From positions 16,583 through 80,582 of the forward strand of contig JAQGBZ010000294.1 of the NCBI GenBank assembly GCA_034687125.1: a stretch of DNA of 64,000 bases. The letters run 5' to 3'. A program made the position numbers and the translations under genes. The stretch is from Neelides folsomi (taxonomy: Eukaryota > Arthropoda > Collembola > Neelipleona > Neelidae). A model generated the notes under the pieces. That model was not told the DNA's origin. It saw only the letters and a list, made by a program, of their open reading frames with translations, and ran no database searches. Shown here in pieces: positions 25,389 through 38,043 of this stretch; positions within the stretch are counted from its first letter, which is position 1, and the number at the start of each line of letters is the position of its first letter.

Positions 25389-26333
25389 TCAAACCAAAAG
25401 GCTCATTTTGATCAGGTTGAGCGAGAAATGATGATGGGGGGAAAGAGAGGTCAGAGGGGAAAAACAGCTGCAAGAGCACTCCATTTCTCACCAACAACTC
25501 CAATGCACAACTTCCCAAATAGTTTATTATTTGAGTATATACCCGGGTAAAATTAGATTATTCGAATATAACCCGGTTTACTACAATATACGTATACCTT
25601 ATACAGTATTTCAGTATTTGTATGGATTCTAATATAAATATATTGGTCGTAAAATAAGAACTTTATATATTTCTAGTTTTATTTATGTATTTAAACCACT
25701 TGCATTCAAATGGTGGATGGGCACGTATTTTTGAATCAAATTTCAATTTATTTGAATGGGTTGTATTTATATGTTATTTCCTCCTTCTGATCGTGAAGGA
25801 TCTCTCTGGGTTGAAAGGAAGTAGAGAAGAAAGTTGGAGTCTTTTTATTGCTCCGCCGGATCAACTTTATGGCCAAATAACACCATACATTATCTATATC
25901 CCATTGAATTTACTCCTCGGCTAATGCAATTATTTTGCTCTGATGATTTTTACCCCGGCGCCTTCGACTCCGCCCATAATTAAATAGGCCTTAAATGCGA
26001 AATATCATCAAATATCCCGACATGGAATGGTAGTTAAGGTTTAAATTCAAACATCGCTCGCACATACTTTCCGCTCTCTTGTTCCACGCTTGAGAAGAGC
26101 CTTAATCGGATATTTAAACAAATTACTCTCTTGTTCCTTTCATATCCAATTCCCAAATAATAAATCTTTTTCATCATCTGCATAATTATCTCATTTGGAA
26201 TACAAATATGGTTTAAAACTTAAATTATAATAATATATTGTAAGAGCAAGGAACATAAAAGTAAAACAATTTAGAGCAGACTTGATCCATTTGTAAAATG
26301 TTGTGTAGAGGAATTTTTTAAAGGGATTTTTTT

Positions 26334-26367
26334 CTTTTTTGGTAAATTTCCCTTTTTTGGTAAATTG
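26334..26367. repeat. Two-copy short tandem repeat
   Basis: CTTTTTTGGTAAATT occurs twice in direct succession. Confidence 0.6.
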
Positions 26368-29300
26368 AATTTGTTTATGTTTTGAATGCTTTATTAAAAA
26401 GTTTGATAAATGAGCTGTGCGATTTTAACAACTAGGGCATTTTTCAAAAATTGGGAAATTAAAAGCCAATATTGCAAATTTTGGAAAGTGATTGACGCGG
26501 CTAATGGATTTTATTTTCATAAAATTTTCATCATGTGAGAGACTAAAAGGAACAAACCCGGTTCATATATAAAACAAGGAAGACTTATGCTGATTTTTTC
26601 CCAAAATTGACGAAGACAAATTACAAGCTATGAGGGGAAGTTTAAAGGGTGGTTATTTTCAAGTCATTCCAAATTATCATAATTGGATTTACTCCTGCCG
26701 ACATTTTTACTCTTTTAATAAATTTTCTCATAAACTCCTATTTGGACCCATTTTGTTCATTTTGTATACATTTAGTATAGTATACATTTTCTTAGTATGC
26801 ATTTTCTATCCATTTTGGCCCATGTTTATTCCACCGGAGTTTTCCCCGCAATTCCTTTGCTCGTTTGTGTGGGAAAGATTCCAGTGGTGATAAATAGCAT
26901 AAAAGACAAAGGTTGATTTTTATTTTGCGAAAACACCTTTGAGCTGAGAGAGGTTTAAAGTGAAGAGATTCATTTTTTCTTTCCTCTCTCATTCCCTTAT
27001 CGAATTTACTTTGCGCTTCAAAGCCCTTTTAACGTGAGAAAGAATATCTTCCCTGACTCGAGTTCTTACAGACAAATTGCTCTCTTAACTTCCGCTAGAT
27101 ACGTGACATTGATAACGAGGGTCGCTTTCTTCAAAGAAAAACACAAGGGGATAGGTTAGACCAAGGTTATGCGATACTCCTATTTGTCCTAATGGAACTA
27201 TTAGAGCTGAGTTGGCTAAAAGAAAAAGAAAACTTGGGTTTAACTTCATGCTAATTATCCTCATATCTCCTCTTTGTATTATGGCTAACATTAAAATTTA
27301 TTATGTTTAATATGCTTGATATACTTAACTTATTACTATGTATCTTATACTAACACAAATCAACGAAGACTTGAATCTGAAAATATTGTTTAATTTTTTT
27401 AATAAATTAAAAGTTATTTATTATGATAAGCAACTTAAATACTTATATCATTTATACGTTAAATTTTAAATATGAGATTATACGTGGTCGAAGGTCATTT
27501 AAAAAATAGGAATGTTTTGTCCGAATCGGAGCCAAAAACTGCTCCGCCTTCACTTCCTTTTAAAAAAGAGGCGGATTTTGGCATATGCCAGATTTTATTT
27601 CACTGCTCTTCTTCCCATGATGAGTCTCGTAGACAAGCCCTGGACTTCATATTCATTTCCTCAAGAAGGAATGAAATGAAGAGTCGTCGGGGAACGTCAG
27701 GGCCATTGCCATAACATGGCAAAACTTTCGACGGTTTTCATCTCATAAACTGAACCTGTTTAGCTTCCATGAATAGAGCAATATATCTGAATTAGTTTTT
27801 CCTTGGGCCGAAAAAGTAAAAGAGTGGAACACCATTAGAAAAACTTCCCTCCTCCGTCCTCATCTCTTTCCCGTTCCGAGAGCCCATGATGATCATATAC
27901 ACGATGAACGTATATATAATGGTCCACTTCCAACTCGTATTTTTATATTACAATTCTGTTTGGAATTTCTGGGAAAAGCTCTCCGAAAACTTTCGGTTCG
28001 GGGGAAAGGACGCTGAGGGTAAAAGGTCCAAATGAGTTTTGACTCTGTCACACAGCCCCCAATCTTCTAATGGTAAAGAGACACACTTCAAATGTATAAA
28101 CTCTATGAAATGAGAGGGGGGCATAAACGTTAATTAAGCTTTATTTCCTTTTCATGACTCGCTCTTTCCATTGATTTAGCTCATTTAATATTCTCCCACT
28201 CTGCCCAGTACACTCTTCCCATCTCGTTCAATTAAAACTTACCTAATAAGGTTTCCCCCATGAAACAGCTACAACTACTCGGCCTCTAATTCCACGAAAC
28301 GAACTCTAAATAATGATAACTGCGAAACTGTATACCCCCGCTGGTCCCTCATAAAGAAAGTAAAATTGGGGAGTCATGATTTCATTATTATTTTCTCTTC
28401 ACTTTGTACCCAACTCTTTTACTTTTAATGATACTTTCAGATTAAATGTCCTCTTAACATGTCATTATTTTCTTTTACTTATTATGCTCAACAACATAAA
28501 ATTGTAGGTTTAATTACAACCGTCATTTATACATAAATTGACTCATTTTGGCAGATATTAATTTAATATCCATTTATGTAATTCCTTCATCCATTTAGCC
28601 ATTTAATATTCTTTCATTCATTTATTTCCACAAAACAGAATCGATATCGACATTAAAGAAAATTTTGTAATGGCCATTTACTTATTGTTATTATGTTATC
28701 ATTATTATGATTTAAAATGCATTGCGTGTGTTTTCCTATTAAAACCGTTTGACTTAATGTTATGAAATAATGTTGTAGGACAAAAGTTGATAATTGACAA
28801 ATCGCGGTTAATTTATTAATTTGGAGGAAAAGGTGCACAGGTAATATAAAATAACAAAGGGATTAATGAAACTCATCGATTTTCAATTGTAATATCTGGG
28901 TCAACCAGTGACACTTTTGACCATGTTTTCGGAGAGTGAAAGGGAACTCGGCAGGAATTAATAAAGGCATTGGTCTTTGATGATAATGATAAATTATATG
29001 AAGAGGAGCCACACGAAGTTTCAACGAGATAATCATAATGGAGAGTTGGCATGTGAGAGCCCCTCTGGCTCTCTTACGTTCTCCTACAAAGAGACAATTA
29101 TGGTCCATGTTTAATACAAAACTCAGAATCCGGACATCCTCAATTCTCAACTGTACACACGTTCACTTCCTATACAATATTTGATCCTCGGCGCATTTCC
29201 TCCAATTCACTCCGATGGTCGGGACGATGAGGGTTTATGAAGGAGAAAATATCGAGATAGATTGCCATTGCCCAAAAGGGATATAAGGGGAATCTTTTCA

Positions 29301-30505
29301 AACGACATTATTAAATATCACTTTTAACGTTATATTTATGTTTAGCTATATCATACTTACATACAGATAGTTTTAAATATCTTTCATATATCTACATAAA
29401 TACAAATATCATATAAACTAGCTTTAAATATCGTCAGTGTTTTGTGTATATGTAGGTATTTTGCATCATGAATCGTGTGTACTACAAATATATAAGTAAG
29501 ATATGGTAGTTTGTGTTGTGATATATTTTGCATACTTTTCCATATTGGTATATTTTTGTATGGGGCATATTTTCCAAGATAATGTAGAGACCTTTGTGGG
29601 GGGACACGGTTCTTTGGTCTGGAATATAAATAAAGTCTAGTTTAGATGGGATTTTGTAGCATTATGGGGAGAATGAACAATATGCGCCCACCGCAGTCAC
29701 CACGGCGCCTCTTTGATCGAATGCTTCTACTCCCATTGTATCACATCTTCACATTTTGGTTATTTATAATACGGATATTGGAATAATAAGAACCAACGTA
29801 AGACGCACTCCCTCGAATTTCCCCCCTACACATCTTCGCAGATTCCTTGAAGGGAGAACTCTGCGGTGGTCCTGAGGAGGTTTCAATATGCAGTTGCGGA
29901 ATATTTATGCGAGAGGGAATGAAGGGGGAAAAGACTCAGTTTCCAATAGGTCCAATAGACTCCACCGTCTTTATGGGATTCCCTCCCAATTTTTCATAAA
30001 TGTATGAAAAATATCGATTGGCATATATTGTCTTTCATAATTCACCCGGGTTGTGAACCGTTAAACCTTCCTCTCTCCGGCCAGATAAAACCCATTGTCT
30101 TATTTTCCAACCGCCGATATATCCTCAAAAATCCCTTAAAACTCGGCCGAGTTCCTCAAACGTATGGAGATTTCCCGAGTGTTGAAAGGTAAAGCTGCGT
30201 AGCTGGGAGAGAAAAAGGCTTGAATTTGAAATGCCCTATCCTTTTTACATTCTTCCCCACAACACTCATGAATATCCAGGAGAACTTTTCCTTTTTCTTC
30301 CTCTCTTCCCGAATACATACATCTTTTCACCTTGAGATTTATGCCAGCAATAGTCTTTATTCTTATGGGCCCCGTAATTCTCCCTTCGCCCAAAATCTTC
30401 ATTTTCACTTTCTTAACCCTCTCTATCTCTTTTTTCTCTCTTTTCAACTTCCCGGCCCTTAAGAGCCCAAAAGACCATTTAATTCTCCGAACCGATTTAA
30501 GTATA

Positions 30506-30640
30506 TAAATTTATATAGAATCAAGAAGAAATTTATATATCCTAGAATGAGGAAGAAATTTATATAGAATGTAAAAGGGATTTATACAGAATGGAGAAAT
30601 TTATATAAAGATTGAAGAAATTTAGTATAAAGACGAAGAA
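30506..30640. repeat. Degenerate minisatellite of a GAAGAAATTTATATA-like unit
   Basis: GAAGAAATTTATATA-like words recur about five times at roughly 25-35 base spacing, with drift between copies. Confidence 0.65.
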
Positions 30641-33600
30641 GCCTGGCCAATTTTTTGTACGTATTTAATTGCTAATTTTTCAGACGACAAAGACAGATTT
30701 ATGAGGATCGTAAAGGTAGCGTGGCTGAGAGCATAAATGTGAAAGCTTTTGGTTAATTATGAATTTCCTATTTGTCTCCCCCTACCAGATTTAATGAGTT
30801 TCGTAGGAGTATAATTGCTATTCCTAAGTGGTAGATTTATTCCAAATGAGACCTCACCGGAAGCTCGTGCAAATTTGGACCGTTTTGACTTTGAGACGAA
30901 GTGTGCATGACATTGAAGTTATCTCAACTCCCAGGCGACAATAAACGAACCTGATAATTTACTAAACTCAGATGGTGGGAGGTTGATAGGAATTTGCCCT
31001 AAGAGCCCCTTATTACTAAACCCTTTGTGGAACTTACATCTTTGCATCATAGGATTTAATATAGCCAAATACCATATTTAATATAGCTATGTATATGTCC
31101 TGTTTTCCACTTTCTCTTCCCTTTCCATCTTATTAGGTTTCTCCCTAATCTTCATCCTTCTAATTGCTCCCTAGCGTGTAAGGTTGAGCACTTTATTAAT
31201 CTGGAGGTTGCCAGTTAATTTTTCTCTTCATTTAATGGATGCGACTGTAATTAATAAATTGGATAAGGCTTCTTAGACATTTGGAAACAACATTGCATAG
31301 GTAATATAAAAGCATTACTACATTACATTCTTGCATTGTTCTGTACCGGTATGGATTTAATAATGTAAGGTCGTAAAGTGCAATAAAAATACCATATAAA
31401 TAAGTATAGCACTAATTGGTAATTACTTTAATTTAAATTTTAAGGATCGAAAAATCTAATGAGCGGTGTAAACTGAGGCTGATAAAACTGTTTACAAAAC
31501 ACCGCCAATTAATTTATGTAATGTAATTAAACTTTAATTTGTTTTTCAAATCCTATTTAATTTCACTATCAGACTATTATTAAATGTATTATGCATAGAG
31601 TATTTATTTATGCATTAAGAAACACTTTAGCACTTTGTTATTATCACTTTTAAATAAATACATGTTTAGAATTCCAATTTCGTACTTATCAGAGCAATTT
31701 TACAAAGTTTGCAAAAATACGCAAAGAAGATTACTCGGTCAAGAACATTGAAATTTTAAAAAAATTGTAAATATTTTATATGCAAATTAAATTTCCAATT
31801 TCAGAGAGTGCGCGAGAAAAGTATAATACCTAACATTAGAGAAAGAAGGGGAGAACATGTATGTTTGTATATTTACAGGGAGTTTCTTGTGATTAAAGCT
31901 TAAATCCTTTAATTTGGCAAGTTACTTATCCTAATGTTCTAATGGTGGATTTATACCAAGCCCGTTTCATTATTTAGCTCCGAAAGGGAAGAGGCCTTCA
32001 TTAACTGTAGAATGATAAATATGTGTAGCCCATGAGGGGAATGAAGTTTTCTCTGGAGTGAGCTATTCGCTCCCAAGGAGGATGAGATATCTAATGGTTA
32101 GTATCTGTTTGTACCATATATATTAACTACTGTACTATATATATGAGAGTATATGGGAGACATATCCACCAGAGGAACAAATGAGGAGCCATTCGTTGCG
32201 GTAACTGCCCTTGGTATAGAAAGTATCAAGTACATAGATGTATCTAATGAGGAAACCTTCCGCGTCACGCCAGCCTCATTTTTCCATTCCCACTTCATGG
32301 ACATGATAAACATGTTCATTTCTGTAAACTCCTTTTCTCACAACTCATAAAGAAAAAGGTTTCCTCATCTCTTTAATTTCACTAAGGGCGATTTCACTCA
32401 ACGCGAATTTTTCAGCGTCGTCCATTTCATCGCTATTAAATGTGCAGAAATGAAGTATCGGTATATTTATCATATAAAATTTTAAAAAATATGAGAAAAT
32501 ACCAATTAAACTTATTACACAATACAAAATGAACAGAGACGAAACTTTTATTATAGACTTGTGAATATTTCAATAATATTAATAATTTATAATTGTCATT
32601 AAGGTCAAGTTCAAAAGAAAGAATTTTTAAAGGCTATTTAAATATCAGGTAAACAAATGGAATTATTTAAATTTTGAATCTTTTGATATTTACGTAATTC
32701 ATATGAGGGAAGACGCTGAAGTTTGTTTCATATGGTTTATAGCCCAAACTAATTTATGGTTCTTTAGGGTTAATAAAAGAAAGTCAGAGAGGCAAATCGT
32801 TTGAAAAAGGCGTCGTCTTTCTTGACTTTTGCGGTTCACCGCAGAGTTCAGAGTTTCCCATAATTCCTCCGGATGAATATTAGCTGGAAAAATGTACTCT
32901 GATCTCCAAAAAGAAAATGTCGGGGAGTTGAGTAAGTGTATGAAATAAAGGGGAAACAATATTACATCTCTAGGAATGAATGGAGAGAAATGTCCTTCCT
33001 CCTTCACTTTCCTCTTTATGCAATATTCATAGACGCTTTTTATTTTCATCTTTTTCATTTGGGTCCCGGTGGAGACCAAGGAGAAACGCGGAGACATTTG
33101 TTTGATAAACTACGTTCGAATAATGTATGCAGACTCTTCGTCCAAAATGATCATCTGAATCTGCAAGATGATTTATTGCTTTCCTCTCATAAAATTTCTA
33201 AACCTTTCACACCTTCAACTCCAATTCTCCTTTTTTCTCCCAATAATATGGGAATAAATTAATGTAACTTGAATAAGATTTTACAAAGTAGCGAGATAAT
33301 GCTCTTAGTAATTTATTTGAATTTAATGATACCTTGGCATTGTTTTCACTCACTGGGGCTTTTTCCATATAAAGATAAATGTGGGAAATGAACAGAGAAC
33401 GATATTTGAGATCTTTTTGATCTTGAGTTCTCAATTTGTATTAGAAGAGAAGAATTTTAGATCTTTTTATTTACACTTGAATATTTTATATAAATGAAAA
33501 TAATGAAAAAAAAGTAATTGAGTTTTTATATCATTTTTTCATTAATTTTTAATAATAAAAAAGATGAAAGAATATTTTGATTTATTGGGATGTTTTTTAT

Positions 33601-36261
33601 TCTGAATTTCATAACAAAATGTTTATAAATGAACCTTTGATGTTGTGTGACATGTGTCTTGATCAAAAGTATATTGAATGTAGCATTTTCTACCATATAT
33701 TATACGTATGTATTTATTGTATTGATATGAAGTTCACGAATTGAAGAGGAAATCTCCTTTCCCAATTTCTTCCCAAAATTACATCATAGATTAGGAAAGA
33801 TATTTAATTTCGTTTATTAGAAATAAATTGGATTTTGGGACTTATAGTTTCCTCTATAAAGTCCTTTGTGAGGTCTGAATGAGTATTTGGGTTTGTTTTG
33901 ACTTTCTTTTTAATAAATGTAAAGACCCCAGTTTTGTGTTAAAAGGAAATAAGAAGGGGAGTAAAGCGGATCTTCGCTGTTGACTCCTCAAACTCAAACT
34001 TTAAGTAATTTGGGATAGTTTTCTACTCGAGTTCCACATTTGGAAGTGGCACAGGAGGAATAAAGTTCCCGAAGCCCCGTCCACTCATTTAGATTAGATT
34101 AAATTCTTACGGGAACTTTTGGGAAGAAGTGAGTTGAAGTAAATTGAATTTAAGCATTCCTCGAATGAAATGAAGCCATTCTCATGATCTATATAATGGA
34201 ACTTATCTCAAATTGTTAAAAACTCATTTACGAATTTTCTTAACTCGAATTGTTTTTAAGCGTGAAATTTAAACAATTAGAGAGCCAACCTCTAACCTCA
34301 GGCCAACCAACCAACATACGCACACATACATTGATTATATGGACCACTAACGCCCAGAATTAAATTACTTCTCCAATTCTTCCTTTGGCCCTTATCACAA
34401 CTATATTAAATTCTCCTAAGGAGATTTTCATCAAAGGTAATATTCATTACACTCCACATCAACATACACTAAATGAACTTTGTTTCATCATAAATATTTT
34501 CGCCCCAATTCCTTTTTCTCAACTCCATCAAGAGTGTGCAAATACAGAAAGAGCAATGAAAGTGGTTCCAATCTTTGGATTGGCCAATTAAAAATCGATG
34601 AGTATAAAAAACACTTTTTTCACTATAAATTATTTTCTTAACTTATTTGTTATATATATTTTTTCCTATACGTTTCCTATACATTTTCTATACTTATTTT
34701 ATGTATGACCTATATGAGTATTTATTTTCTAATATACGATCTGTGATGGTTGGATAGTTTTACGAGAAACAGTAAATAAGATATTACTCATTCTTATTCT
34801 ATTAAGAAATTGTAGGAGAAGTAAAAGGAGGCGATTAGAGCTGTGGAACATCAAAACCCGCTTTTGTCCCCTCCACACGCCACAATAAGTTTATGGGCTA
34901 TTTTCCCAACTGAAAGGGATGAGTTTGGTGGTGAAATTTTAAAGGGCCTTCTGCTCCCTTCCAATGCCCCCACCAAGACATGAAATATTGATCATTTTCA
35001 ACAAGACAATGATGCTTTTTAAACCCCTAATTTTCCCCGAGTTTCCTGGAAGACAAAATATTCCAACGGCTCCCACATTTATCATTTCATCCCACCTACC
35101 AAAATTCCCATGTTATTTCTCACATTATCTTTAATTATTATTTCAAATGAACATTTGTTTCATCTTGTTAATAAATATTTAATTGGAGTTTCTTGAATTC
35201 TGTAATTTATTAATGTAATTATTAGGGTTTAATTTATAATAAATCTACACTTGAACCATAAATTCTGTAATATAAAGAATTGTATAAATACTATGAATTA
35301 ATTACTATCAAGACTATCAACTAACATTAAGAAAATTAAGATATAAACTATAATATACTATAAACTATAAATATTGAACTACATGAACTCTGATAAAATA
35401 AAAAATTAAAGTTGGAATTTTTTTCCTGATTTTAGTTGGTTTTGAGTGTCGAGTGAAAGTGAATGAGATATTTGAAAATAAGTTGATGGTATTTTAAAAG
35501 TCGTCATCTATTTAGGTCTGTCATCTTTCCACACGAACCTCTCATCTGATCAAGATTGAGAATGAAAAAAAAGTATGGAGCTTATAGGGGCTGTAAAGAG
35601 GTACTTTATGTCAGTGAGTCAGATGGAGTATTCTTTCACCTCGGCCGGTCTGCGGAATTCCTGCCCTGCTGAGCCGGTTTCTCTCCTCAGCTCAAGAGGG
35701 ATGGGAAGGATCTTTTGGGGAGAGTCGTAAATATGTCGGGAGCAATCGGCGATAAAGAGAAGAGGAAATGCTCCTCTCGATACTCTTCAATGTTTCTTTA
35801 ACGAAAATGGAACGATGGTGGAAAAATTTTGTGGAGGAGGTGGAGGTGTTGGGAACCGGGGAAAATGTCTTTTCCTTCTCCTCGTATTCTTCACTTCCAA
35901 CTCCTTTCGGCCCCATTCAACACGCTCGCCAGTGGCCATCGACGAGGAGCTTAAGAAAGCGATTGCTATTGGTATACCCATTTATCCACTTCTGTATACA
36001 TAGAGAGAAATGCTTCCAACGTCATTTTGATCCCAAATGCTCCGGTTAAATTCCCTCCTCTATGAGATCATTCCACTTTTTTAATCCTCACTTAAAGTCA
36101 GTTTGCTGACTAAATTTCAAATTTCATCTCCGCTTTCTTTTTATGGCTTATTGAAAGGGGAATTTTTTTGAATACGAGAACACTTCCCTCCATTATCCTA
36201 AACCATATTTAGCATGTGAATCAATTTTTATAGTTAATTTTCAAAACAGTTTACTAGATTA

Positions 36262-36320
36262 AAAAATCAAAATTTATGGTTAAATCCTAAACAAATTTTA
36301 TAGTTAAATCTTAAATAAAT
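36262..36320. repeat. Degenerate two-copy repeat
   Basis: TTTATGGTTAAATCCTAAACAAA is followed by a diverged copy reading TTTATAGTTAAATCTTAAA (first word split here as TTTATGGTTAAATC and CTAAACAAA). AT-rich and short. Confidence 0.5.
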
Positions 36321-38004
36321 ATGTTTTTAGGGTTAGTTATTTAGTTAAAAAGGGTAAATAATGTAAAGAAATGGAATTAAAATATTTACTAACAGAGTCC
36401 GATGTTTATTTGCTGTTGTAAGCATTTACATAATTTTAATCTTTTATTTACAAATAAAATTACTACAGATGTATTTTGCATTTAGAGATGAAATTAAATT
36501 CATAATACTCAAACCTGGTTATTTTAGGTTTAATCTCTCTTTCTCTTTTGTTTGACGAGGTTTTAGATAGTATTTAACGGGACCACAAAGGGATTAATTC
36601 CAACTAAAAGCTTCTTATAGTTATTAGCTTTAATTTCACCAAAAGCTACACCTTTCAAAACAGCCACTTTCTTTTCCGTGTACTATATTATAACGTAATA
36701 TTATCTTTCAAGGGCCAATCAATGAAAATGAAACTTAACTCTTTGATTTCAATTTTGCGTAACCTCGGTGACATCCGCATGAAGTCAATAAATGGTTTAT
36801 AATAATGTTATTTACTTACGAACACTTTATCAATTTCCATTCTTATCAAAATTTAATCAAAAATATCATTCCATTTATTTCAATGAGAATAATAATACGA
36901 GATTATTGAATTTCGCTTTCATCATATAATCTCAAAGCAAACCAGCAATTTATCCAAATGTTCCTCTTTATCGTTTGTGTCGTTAGCGTGCGAAGAATTT
37001 ATTCAATTTCATATTTATAAATGGCCAATAGTTTTAATAAAAAAGTTTATATTTATAAACATTTTAACAAAATATGATATAGGTTATTCGTACTCAGGAT
37101 TCTTCATTAAATATTTAATACACATTCTGTACTACATGGTAAAATACATCTTATATGTATTTATACCACATGGTTATTTATGGTTTATTAATGAAATAAA
37201 ACAAAAATGGATAATTTGTTCTGTACACGAGGTCCATATGGGGTATGTATAAATTTTGTATGAGTAAAGTACGAGGGAATTTGGCACAGTGGTAATTGGG
37301 GAAGAAGGAAACATTAAGTTTCCCCCCTGGTGCTACCATACAAAAGACTAAATTACAATTCATGTTTCCAGGAGGTATGGAAGGATAATGTTTAAGGAAA
37401 TTATGGGTGTCCAAAATGAATCTGGTGTAATTCCAGGAGTGAGTCCGGGCATTGGTTTGCATTCCGAATTAGAAGACTCCATGCACGTATGTACTAATGA
37501 TGGGAGTAATATTAATAAGTGTGTAAGAAGAATCCAGGCCAGAGAGAGGAGGAGGAAACCTAACAAGGAAAGCATAATTTGTAGATGGGGAGAGTGCGGA
37601 GGCTGACTGGCCAAACTTTTTAGTCTATATGGTTTTATTTGGCCGTAATGTCGGCTTAACACGAGATTTAATGATATAGTTAAGTACACTTTGGAACTGA
37701 GAGTACTAAGCAAAATTCATGGTTCGGTTCCTCGGAGTTGAAAACCGTAAGGGGGAAGGAATTTCCTTTTCTTCTCTCACCACCGACCATTTCAACTTTC
37801 TACTCGGATACTCTTTCTCGGCCCGCACTTCCTTGCAAAGTCGCTTTCAAAACCTTGGCAGAAACTCATCGTCAGCCCCTTCATTTTACAAGAGATCTAT
37901 TTTCAAGGAGGGATTTAGATAGCTTTACTTATACCCAATTGAATTGATATTGGATATACTAAAACTAAACCTCTATGATTGCTAACAACATATAACCATA
38001 TAGG

Positions 38005-38043
38005 TATAGAGAAAGTCTATAGAGAAAGTCTATAGAGAAAGTC
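38005..38043. repeat. Perfect 13-bp tandem repeat, three copies
   Basis: TATAGAGAAAGTC is repeated three times without a mismatch. Perfect identity points to a recent expansion, and the copy number may vary between individuals. Confidence 0.9.

Larger units (their letters stand above)
25389..37000. other. Non-coding interval upstream of dpr exon 1 (first part)
   Basis: No exon was recognised on either strand. Points checked: a possible tiny first dpr exon at 28243-28261 and a signal-peptide-like frame near 27.1-27.3 kb, neither convincing. The interval holds a degenerate repeat at 30.5-30.6 kb, a short repeated TTTTTTGGTAAATT at about 26334-26367 and GC-richer purine/pyrimidine blocks near 29.6-30.5 and 35.6-36.0 kb. 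Confidence 0.5.

Noticed and set aside
27085-27291. A minus-strand frame with MKLNPSFLFLLANSALIVPL looked like a signal-peptide exon for the dpr gene.
   Set aside because: The only donor in the matching phase (G followed by GTCTAA) is a poor splice site, and the hydrophobic core may itself be a pyrimidine tract.
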